Part shown: piece by piece, positions 14,585 through 20,927 of the stretch
How positions within the stretch are numbered: the stretch's first letter is position 1
Layout of the letters: each line of letters opens with the position of its first letter
Source: Burkholderiales bacterium
GTDB lineage: Bacteria; Pseudomonadota; Gammaproteobacteria; Burkholderiales; Casimicrobiaceae
Direction: 5' to 3'
Length of the DNA stretch: 20,927 bases
NCBI GenBank assembly: GCA_031283405.1
Contig: JAITBX010000042.1
Span: forward strand, 1 to 20,927
Translations under genes and position numbers: made by a program
Notes under the pieces: generated by a model
What the model was told of the DNA's origin: nothing
Databases searched by the model: none
What the model saw: the letters and a program-made list of their open reading frames with translations, nothing else

Positions 14585-14634
14585 ATTTAAAATTGGAATT
14601 AAAATTATCCTTTTCTCCCAACGAAAGCCCCGCA

Positions 14635-15738
14635 ATGAATCCCGTTTACGACCAACCCTTTTCCTTCGCCAATGGCGCAACATTGCGCAACCGTATTGTG
14701 ATGGCGCCGATGACCACTTGGTCGGGCGATGATAATGGCCGCCAGACTGCCGGCGAATTGGCGTATTACGACGCGCGCGCCGGCGGCGTCGGCATGCTGA
14801 TTACCGGCACGACTTACACCGTGCCGAGCGGCAGAGGTTTTTCCGGCCAATATTACGGCGGTGACGACAGCTTCATCCCCGGCTTGACCGAGTTCGCCAA
14901 GATCATCAAGCGCCAAGGCGCCAAGGCCGTGTTGCAAATTTTTCACGCCGGCAAACAAAGCACGCCGGAATTGTCCGGCAACGATGTGGTGAGCGCGTCC
15001 GAGGTCGCCTCGGAGCGCCCCGGTTCCGTCAAACCGCGCGCGCTAACGGATGCTGAAATCGAAACGATCATCACTTCATTCGGCGAAGCGACGCGACGCG
15101 CCATCGTTGCCGGTTTCGACGGCGTTGAAATTCACGGTGCCAACGGTTATTTGATCCAGCAATTTTTCTCGCCGTATTCCAACCAACGCACGGATCGCTG
15201 GGGCGGTTCGCTCGAAGCGCGCGCGCGTTTTCCGCTGGCGATTGCCGATGTCGTTCTCGACGCGGCAAAAAAACATGCGGACAAAACGTTCATCGTCGGC
15301 TACCGTTTTTCGCCCGAAGAAACCAAAACGCCGGGAATTACGCTCGACGACTCGCTTTATCTGATAGATCGGCTGACGGAAAAACCGCTGACGTATTTGC
15401 ATGCTTCGTTGAACCGTTTCGATCAAACCGTGCAGCGCGACAAAAACGATCGGCGCATCGTCGGCCAAGTGATTCATCAACAGATCAAAGGGCGCATGCC
15501 GTTGATCGGCGTCGGCGGCGTCAAAGTTGCGGACGATTTGCAGCGGGCGTTTGCTGCCGGCTATGAGCTCGTTGCCGTTGGCCGCGCGCTGATTGCCGAA
15601 CCGCAATGGGTGCAGAAAGCGCGCGCCGGCGAAAAAATCGTTCCGTTCCTCGCCAAAGAAGATTGCGCCAAACAAATCGTGCCGGAAAAAATGTTTGGAA
15701 AATTGGTGGAAATGTTTCCGGATGCGGTGGCGAAGTAA
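14635..15738 (+). CDS. Old Yellow Enzyme family NAD(P)H:flavin oxidoreductase
   Basis: A 367-residue TIM-barrel FMN enzyme predicted to reduce activated C=C bonds with NAD(P)H. Landmarks from the ATG at 14635 (MNPVYDQPFS) are NRIVMAPMT (FMN binding), QIFHAGKQ, and GVEIHGANGYLIQQFFSPYSN. The last holds the His167/Asn170 pair that binds substrate in classical OYEs and the proton-donating Tyr172. RTDRWGGSLEAR follows, then GVGGVKVADD and VGRALIAEP for FMN phosphate binding. A TTG at 14593 is in frame but lies in AT-rich leader sequence and adds residues not expected in the family. The natural substrate is not indicated by neighbours; the upstream DNA is repeats and the downstream gene is convergent. 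Confidence 0.92.
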   Translation: MNPVYDQPFSFANGATLRNRIVMAPMTTWSGDDNGRQTAGELAYYDARAGGVGMLITGTTYTVPSGRGFSGQYYGGDDSFIPGLTEFAKIIKRQGAKAVLQIFHAGKQSTPELSGNDVVSASEVASERPGSVKPRALTDAEIETIITSFGEATRRAIVAGFDGVEIHGANGYLIQQFFSPYSNQRTDRWGGSLEARARFPLAIADVVLDAAKKHADKTFIVGYRFSPEETKTPGITLDDSLYLIDRLTEKPLTYLHASLNRFDQTVQRDKNDRRIVGQVIHQQIKGRMPLIGVGGVKVADDLQRAFAAGYELVAVGRALIAEPQWVQKARAGEKIVPFLAKEDCAKQIVPEKMFGKLVEMFPDAVAK

Positions 15739-15803
15739 AACAAATATGTTCGTAGGAACGCGGCGTGCCGTACCCATGCGAACGATTTTTGGCGATTGCG
15801 CCA

Positions 15804-15838
15804 AACAGAAGGGGCACGATGTTCGTGCCCCTTCTGTT
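15804..15838. terminator. Bidirectional hairpin terminator between convergent genes
   Basis: A perfect 16-bp stem starts aacagaaggggcacga (15804-15819) and closes with its complement at 15823-15838 around a 3-base loop. It lies between the ends of the oxidoreductase (+) and the giant surface protein gene (-). T-runs are short on both sides, so efficiency is uncertain. Just upstream is a small ggcg/cgcc hairpin (near 15791-15802). Confidence 0.75.
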
Positions 15839-15858
15839 ATTGCACGAGTTTGAATGCG

Positions 15859-18800
15859 CTACGCGCTACGCCGCTTTTGCCTCGTCACTGTCGCCGCCAC
15901 CGCCAACACCATCGCCAGCAGCAGCAACATCATCGGATTCAGCGTCGGGATGCTTTGCGCCGCGCCGGCCTTCGGGTTTATCAGGAGGTTGAACTGCACC
16001 GGCATGGATTGGCCTGCGCCGTTGGAGGCGATCACGCTGAACGTGAAGGTTCCCGTCGCCGTCGGCGTGCCGGTGATGACGCCCGCTGACGTGATGTTAA
16101 GCCCCGGCGGCAAAGCGCCGGCGAGGATCATCCACGAGGTCGCGGCAGGGCTTGCGGTCAGCGTCACGCTGTACGGCGTATCAACCGTGCCGCTCGGCAA
16201 AGCGCCGCCGGCAAATACCGAGGTGATGACCGGCGCGCCGCTGCCACCGCTCACGTTCACCGTGATCGTCACGGTGTTGCTCGTTGCCGTCGCAGTGTGC
16301 AAGCCGGTGGCGGCGTTGTTGGTGTTGGTCACGATGACGTAGTAAGTGAACGCTCCGGTAGCTGTCGTGTCGGGCGTGTAGCTTGTACCGATCGCACCGG
16401 TGATTGCTCCGCTGGCGTTATACCACTGATACGTCAACGTGCCGCCATCGGTAACGTTGGCCGCAAGCGTCAGCGCCGTCGCCGAATCATTCTGCGTGTA
16501 GGTTGCGTCAACAGGCTGCGTCGTGATGGTCGGCGTTTGTGCGTTCACCGCCGCGTTGACCGTCACCGTAGCTGTATTGCTCGTCCTCGTTGCGGTGGTT
16601 GCGCCGGTAATGGCCGGATCGTTGTTGGTGTTGGTCACGATGACGTAGTAAGTGAACGTTCCGGTGGCTGTCGTGCTGGGCGTGTAGCTTGTACCGATCG
16701 CGCCGGTGATTGCTCCGCTGGCGTTATACCACTGATACGTCAACGTGCCGCCGTCGGTAACGTTGGCTGCGACTATCAGGTCTGCCGCCGAACCATTCTG
16801 CGTGTAGGTCGCGTCAACAGGCTGCGTCGTGATAGTCGGCGTTTGTGCGTCCACCAGCGCCGCCGCCGAAATCGCGCCATAGTTGATGGTGATGCTTTCG
16901 CTGGCACCTGCATTATCCTTCACCGTGATGGTCGCCGTGCCCACCGCGCCCGGCGTTGTCGGCGCGCCGGAGATAACGCCGGTGGTTCCGCCGATGGTGA
17001 TTCCGCCCGGCAAGCCGATCGCTTCAAAGGTGTAAGGTATGGTGCCGCCCGACACGCCGGTTGACACGTCGATAGGCGTGATGTCCGTGCCGACAGTGGA
17101 CGCCGGAATGTCGAACGCCGAATTATAGGCAAAGGTCAGCGGCGTGCCGGCCGGCAAAGTGAATTTGACTGTTGCTCCTGTCGTCATCAAGCCGTTGCTC
17201 GTTGCCGGATCGGGAGCTACATCGTAGTTGAGCAGCGCGAACGGGATGTTCGTATTCGTTCTGGACGTTGCGATCACCGAGAAGGTCTTGCCGGTGGCGT
17301 CGAGGCCGGTCATCAAATCGTAAACGCCGCCCGCGCTGAACGGATCAGCGTTGAACGGCGCGGGCAGCGTCGCTGTCACGATGCCGCCGCTTGCCGGATC
17401 GGCGGTGAACACGACATCGTTGCCGATGATTCCCGAAGCGTTTTGCAGATTGCCCTTCGGAAGGGCGACGAAGATGGAGTTGACAGTGCCGCTAGTGCCT
17501 GCGCCAATGTCCGCCGCTCCGTTTGAGCCCTTCGCGGTTACGATTGTGTTTTCGCCGTAGATCAGAATGTTGCCGCTATTACCAACGTTGCTGCCGCCGA
17601 TGCCGGAGGCATTGCTGCCGCCAGTAGCAGTGACTGTGCCATCGCTGATGATGATGTTGCCGCCAGAGCCGCTTCCAGCACCGCCGATGCCGGCAGCGCC
17701 GCTAGAGGCACCTGTAGCGTTGACTGTGCCGCCGGTAATGGTGATGTTACCGCCGTTGCCGTTGCTGGCATAGCTGCTGCCGCCGTTGCCGATGCCGGCG
17801 CCGCCGTTGCTGGTGGCGGTGACATCGCCGCCGTTGATAGTGATGGAGCCGCCATTGCCACTGCTGCCGAAGCTAATGCCGTGACCGCCGCCGATGCCAG
17901 CGCCGCTACCGGTAGCGTTGACCGTGCCGCCATTGATGATGATTGTTCCACCATCGTCGCCATTATTGTTGCTGTTACCGCCGCCAATACCGGCAGCAGA
18001 AGAGCCGCCGCTTGCGGTCAGAACGCCAGTGCCTGTGGTTTCGCCGTCAATCGTCAGAGTCGCGCCAGTGGTTTGAATGCCCGCGCTGCTGCTGCCGCCG
18101 GTAAGCGCATTGGTCGATCCATCCGCCAGAATCAGCGTCACATCCGCGCCAGTGTTCAGCAGCAACGCGCTCTGGTTGGCTCCCAGGCCGGTGATAGTCA
18201 CGCCGTTCAGCGTGACAGTGGCCGTGGCGTCAGCCGCGATCTCAATGCGGCGCTGGTTGCTACCGTCGCCGGTAACGCTCAAATCAGCTCCATCGACAAT
18301 GGTGTAAACGCCGGTCGGGTTGCCCGGATTCGAATACGTCCAGCAACCGGCGAAGGAAGCTGCCGGATTGGTGATACTCAAGTCGATGTCGCACGTTCCG
18401 ACGGGCGCAGTGACTGTTATCGTTGCGGTGTTGCTCGTTGCCGTGGCGGTGGTTGCGCCGGTGGCGGCGTTGTTGGTGTTGGTCACGATGACGTAGTAAG
18501 TGAACGTTCCGGTGGCTGTCGTGCTGGTCGTGTAGCTTGTACCGATCGCGCCGGTGATTGCTCCGCTGGCGTTATACCACTGATACGTCAACGTGCCGCC
18601 GTCGGTAACGTTGGCCGCAACCGTCAGCGCCGTCGCCGAATCATTCTGCGTGTAGCTTGCGCTCTGCGGTTGCGACGAGATCGTCGGCGTTTCCGCGTCC
18701 ACTTTGACCGTGAAGGTCACGGTGAAGCTCGCCGAGATGCCATTGCTGCCGGTGACCGTCACCGTCGCGGTATGCGTTCCTGCGGCGAGGCCGAGAGCCG

Positions 18801-20927
18801 GCGCTACCGAGAAGGTATTGAGCGCGCCTGCGGCGAGGCCGCCGCTGACGTTGTTGTTGGAGATAACGAAGTCGGTGTTGGACACGCCCACCGTCAACGT
18901 ACCGGTGGCCTGGTTACCGGTGTTCGTCACCGTAACGGCTTGAGGCGTTTGCGCCGCGTAGCCGAAAGTCGCCGAGCCGAAATCGAGCGTGCCCGTTTGC
19001 GAGAGCGACACGCCATAAGTGCGGACATAGAAAGTCACGTCAAAGCTCGCCGTTCCGCCCTTGCTGCCGGTGACTGTCACCGTCGCGGTATGCGCGCCTC
19101 CGGTGAGGCCGGTTTTCGGCGCAATCTGGAAGGTCAGCGGCTGACCGCCGAAGGCGATGTCTTGGCCGCTGACGGTATCGGCAGAGATTGCAAAATCGTT
19201 CGCGTTCGTGCCGGACAACGCAACCGACAGCGTGCCGGTGGGGCGGTTGCCGGTGTTCGATACCGCAATGGTTTGCGGCGTCTGCGCGGCGTAGCCGAGA
19301 GTCTGCGAGCCGAAATCGAGCGTGCCCGTCTGCGAAAGTGTCAGTTCGTAGTCCGCTATCGAAAAATCGATATGCGCGGTCGAGGTCAGCAAATAAGCGC
19401 CCGTTATCACAGCCGGATCGCCCGTTACAGGATCAGGATTGACGTCGTAGCCGTTCAAGCCGAACGTGATAGTTTCAGTCGCCAGCGCGGGGCTGGTATA
19501 GACCGAGAAGGTCTTGTCGCCCACGCCCGCTGTGCCGAGGCCGGTCATCAAATCATAGACGCCGCCCGCGCTGAACGGATCAGCGTCAAACGGCGATAGC
19601 AATGTGACCGTCACCACATCAGCCGACGCCGGCGTGGCGGTGAACGGAACGGGGTTGACGGTTATCCCCGGAGTGCCGCTCAAGGTCAAATTGCCTTGGG
19701 GAATGGCGATGAAGATGGAGCCGACAGCGCCGAGGGTGGCGCCAAGGCTTCCGGCACCGATGTCTTGCGCGATGGTTCCCGCTATTGTTCCATGTTTCGC
19801 GGTCACGACGGTGTTTTCGCCGTAGATCAAAATGTTGCCGCTGGCGCTGGCAGTAGCTGTGGTGCCGTTTCGTCCGCCGCCGCCAATACCGGCGGCGCTT
19901 CCGTTGCCGATAGCGGAAACTGTGCCGCCGCTGATGATGATGTTGCCGCCCGCGCCGTTCAAGCCGCCGCCGATGCCGGCGGCGCCGATGTTGACAGCGC
20001 CGGTGGCAGTGATCGTGCCGCCGCTAATGGTGATATTGCCGCCATCACCGTTGCCGCCGCCGCCAATGCCGGCGCCAGAGTTAGCGCCGCTGACCGTAGC
20101 GGTGATATCGCCGCCGGTGATGGTGATGTTGCCGCCGCCGCCATCGCCGTTGCCACTGTTGCCGACGCCGCCGCCGCCGATGCCAGCGCCGGCGCCGTTG
20201 CCGGTGGTCTCAGCGATGATCGTGCCGCCGGTGATGGTGATCGTCCCGCCGGTGCCGCCATAACCGCAAGCATAGCAGTCATAACCGCCGCCGCCGATGC
20301 CGGCGCCGCCGCAATTATTGACACTGGTGGCATGGATCGTGCCACCGTTGATGGTAATGACACCGCCATCATTGTTCGCATAACTGCCGCCAGTGGCACC
20401 CCCGCCGCCGCCGCCGATGCCGCTGCCGCCGGTGGCGGTGATGTCGCCGCCGTTGATGGTGATGTTGCCGCCGCTGTTGTCGGCGCCTGCGCTGGTGTTG
20501 CCGCCGCCGCCGATGCCGGCGGCAGTGCCGGTGCCGGTAGCAGTGATCTTGCCGCCGTTGATGATGATCGTTCCGCCATCGTTGCTGCCGGTGGCGTTGG
20601 CGCCGCCGCCGATGCCGGCGCTATTGTTACCGCCGGTAGCCGTCAGCGTGCCTGTGCCTAAAACGCCGCCTTCGATCGTCAGCATTGCGCCAGTGGTTTG
20701 AATGCCGGCGCTGTTGCTATTGTTGCCCGTGAAGGTATTATCCGTGCCGTCGGCCAGAATCAGCGTGACGTTTGCGTCCGCATTCAACAGCAGCGCGGAA
20801 AGGCCTGAGCTGGCGGAGAGATTCATGCCTCCCAGCGTGATGGTAACCGTGGCTTTGGGCGCGACTTCGATGTGGCGCACGGCGCTGCCACTGGGAAGGG
20901 TAGCGCCGGTGATGGTCAAATGAGCGC
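15859..20927 (-). CDS. Giant secreted repeat protein with IPTL-CTERM-type sorting tail (5' end outside the window)
   Basis: The frame is open to the window edge, so the N-terminus is missing; the TTG at 20919 is not a convincing start. Residue numbers below count from it. Module A (1-460) is a glycine-rich beta-helix with eight AGIGGG-type units, resembling the Cthe_2159 carbohydrate-binding family (TLILADGTDNTFTG). Two choice-of-anchor-D-like domains (about 525-735) each start LSQTGTLDFGS, and an Ig-like domain follows (740-838). Module B (842-1200) repeats module A with five units. Then come a He_PIG-like domain (1260-1350), two more Ig-like domains (1357-1555), a second He_PIG-like domain (1562-1650), and the C-terminus IPTLNPMMLLLL, a membrane helix, and RQKRR. 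That tail fits the IPTL-CTERM sorting signal. An adhesin or extracellular matrix role is inferred. Confidence 0.88.
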   Translation of the reverse strand, partial: AHLTITGATLPSGSAVRHIEVAPKATVTITLGGMNLSASSGLSALLLNADANVTLILADGTDNTFTGNNSNSAGIQTTGAMLTIEGGVLGTGTLTATGGNNSAGIGGGANATGSNDGGTIIINGGKITATGTGTAAGIGGGGNTSAGADNSGGNITINGGDITATGGSGIGGGGGGATGGSYANNDGGVITINGGTIHATSVNNCGGAGIGGGGYDCYACGYGGTGGTITITGGTIIAETTGNGAGAGIGGGGVGNSGNGDGGGGNITITGGDITATVSGANSGAGIGGGGNGDGGNITISGGTITATGAVNIGAAGIGGGLNGAGGNIIISGGTVSAIGNGSAAGIGGGGRNGTTATASASGNILIYGENTVVTAKHGTIAGTIAQDIGAGSLGATLGAVGSIFIAIPQGNLTLSGTPGITVNPVPFTATPASADVVTVTLLSPFDADPFSAGGVYDLMTGLGTAGVGDKTFSVYTSPALATETITFGLNGYDVNPDPVTGDPAVITGAYLLTSTAHIDFSIADYELTLSQTGTLDFGSQTLGYAAQTPQTIAVSNTGNRPTGTLSVALSGTNANDFAISADTVSGQDIAFGGQPLTFQIAPKTGLTGGAHTATVTVTGSKGGTASFDVTFYVRTYGVSLSQTGTLDFGSATFGYAAQTPQAVTVTNTGNQATGTLTVGVSNTDFVISNNNVSGGLAAGALNTFSVAPALGLAAGTHTATVTVTGSNGISASFTVTFTVKVDAETPTISSQPQSASYTQNDSATALTVAANVTDGGTLTYQWYNASGAITGAIGTSYTTSTTATGTFTYYVIVTNTNNAATGATTATATSNTATITVTAPVGTCDIDLSITNPAASFAGCWTYSNPGNPTGVYTIVDGADLSVTGDGSNQRRIEIAADATATVTLNGVTITGLGANQSALLLNTGADVTLILADGSTNALTGGSSSAGIQTTGATLTIDGETTGTGVLTASGGSSAAGIGGGNSNNNGDDGGTIIINGGTVNATGSGAGIGGGHGISFGSSGNGGSITINGGDVTATSNGGAGIGNGGSSYASNGNGGNITITGGTVNATGASSGAAGIGGAGSGSGGNIIISDGTVTATGGSNASGIGGSNVGNSGNILIYGENTIVTAKGSNGAADIGAGTSGTVNSIFVALPKGNLQNASGIIGNDVVFTADPASGGIVTATLPAPFNADPFSAGGVYDLMTGLDATGKTFSVIATSRTNTNIPFALLNYDVAPDPATSNGLMTTGATVKFTLPAGTPLTFAYNSAFDIPASTVGTDITPIDVSTGVSGGTIPYTFEAIGLPGGITIGGTTGVISGAPTTPGAVGTATITVKDNAGASESITINYGAISAAALVDAQTPTITTQPVDATYTQNGSAADLIVAANVTDGGTLTYQWYNASGAITGAIGTSYTPSTTATGTFTYYVIVTNTNNDPAITGATTATRTSNTATVTVNAAVNAQTPTITTQPVDATYTQNDSATALTLAANVTDGGTLTYQWYNASGAITGAIGTSYTPDTTATGAFTYYVIVTNTNNAATGLHTATATSNTVTITVNVSGGSGAPVITSVFAGGALPSGTVDTPYSVTLTASPAATSWMILAGALPPGLNITSAGVITGTPTATGTFTFSVIASNGAGQSMPVQFNLLINPKAGAAQSIPTLNPMMLLLLAMVLAVAATVTRQKRRSA
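16315..16766. repeat. Tandem Ig-domain DNA repeats (306-bp period) in the giant gene
   Basis: Two consecutive Ig-like domains are encoded with a spacing of 306 bp (102 codons), for example 16315-16460 and 16621-16766. The second of these is almost identical to a third copy at 18469-18614, 1,848 bp away: I see a single base difference over about 146 bp. The 16315 copy is more diverged. Confidence 0.85.
17560..18060. repeat. Glycine-rich beta-helix repeat array, module B
   Basis: On the minus strand this encodes five imperfect units of roughly 25-35 residues, each with the pattern GGxIxIxGGxVxATG followed by (A/S)GIG(G/N)G. The bias to glycine codons gives the plus strand its gccgcc texture. 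Unit lengths vary, as loops of different size join the beta-helix turns. Confidence 0.8.
19820..20640. repeat. Glycine-rich beta-helix repeat array, module A
   Basis: Eight imperfect units of the same type as module B, encoded on the minus strand. The fourth unit is distinguished by three cysteines (NNC and YDCYAC) in a protein otherwise almost free of Cys. The array ends in the shared motif ILIYGENT, as in module B. Confidence 0.8.

Noticed and set aside
14593..14634. TTG start for the flavin oxidoreductase
   Set aside because: It lies in AT-rich leader DNA right after a repeat and adds residues before the normal N-terminus of the family; the ATG at 14635 fits better.
17560..20640. CRISPR-like regular repetition
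   Set aside because: Units are in frame, imperfect, variable in length and encode a beta-helix protein. There are no constant repeats with unique spacers.
17881..20661. Long plus-strand open frames opposite the giant gene (for example 17881-19599 and 19696-20661)
   Set aside because: They are Ala/Gly/Arg/Val-rich, low-complexity translations of the complement of glycine-repeat DNA. They have no domain, signal or ribosome binding site, while the minus strand encodes a coherent multidomain protein with a sorting tail.

Overview
The window reads as a chromosomal segment of a GC-rich Gram-negative proteobacterium, most likely a betaproteobacterium. The evidence is the block thrS-infC-rpmI-rplT-pheS-pheT-ihfA-merR in the usual proteobacterial order, an IF-3 sequence of betaproteobacterial type, and a surface protein ending in an IPTL-CTERM-type sorting tail. 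I cannot name a genus from sequence alone.

Layout, left to right. (1) 1-1353 (+): rimO, missing only its first few codons at the window edge. (2) 5020-1367 (-): a five-gene operon, nikK-nikL-nikM-nikQ-nikO, encoding an energy-coupling-factor (ECF) type nickel (or cobalt) uptake system. It has a strong sigma-70-like promoter, and four of its five genes overlap or nearly touch a neighbour. (3) 5093-5426: a gene-free mosaic of palindromic repeats and the tRNA promoter. (4) 5427-5503: tRNA-Val(GAC). (5) 5707-8854 (+): thrS, infC (ATC start), rpmI and rplT, closed by a strong terminator. (6) 8906-9324: intergenic region with a REPIN-like inverted pair (two 30-bp perfect inverted copies). (7) 9325-13464 (+): pheS, pheT, ihfA and a MerR-family regulator. 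(8) 13545-14288 (+): a TauE/SafE (DsbD_2-like) membrane protein whose 3' end runs into a repeat. (9) 14284-14584: a second cluster of dispersed repeats. (10) 14635-15738 (+): an Old Yellow Enzyme type flavin oxidoreductase. (11) 15859-20927 (-): the C-terminal 1,689 or so residues of a giant secreted repeat protein, convergent with the oxidoreductase across a hairpin terminator.

How the genes work together. The central block is translation machinery: two aminoacyl-tRNA synthetases, IF-3, L35, L20, a tRNA, and RimO, which modifies ribosomal protein S12. It also carries the nucleoid protein IHF-alpha. The nik operon is a self-contained metal uptake module: periplasmic and membrane accessory proteins NikK and NikL, substrate-binding membrane protein NikM, transmembrane coupling protein NikQ and ATPase NikO. 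The giant protein looks like a surface adhesin or matrix protein. It is built from two copies of a glycine-rich beta-helix module, with Ig-like and choice-of-anchor-D-like domains between and after them.

The most unusual signals are dispersed repeats that enter coding sequence. The 5' end of nikL is made of a palindromic repeat with a 23-bp tandem duplication and three 7-bp tandem repeats, none a multiple of three. Others are the REPIN-like pair, a Phe-rich reading frame immediately upstream of pheS, a terminator in the thrS leader, and recent internal duplications in the giant gene. I see no CRISPR array, prophage, toxin-antitoxin pair or recognisable defence system here.
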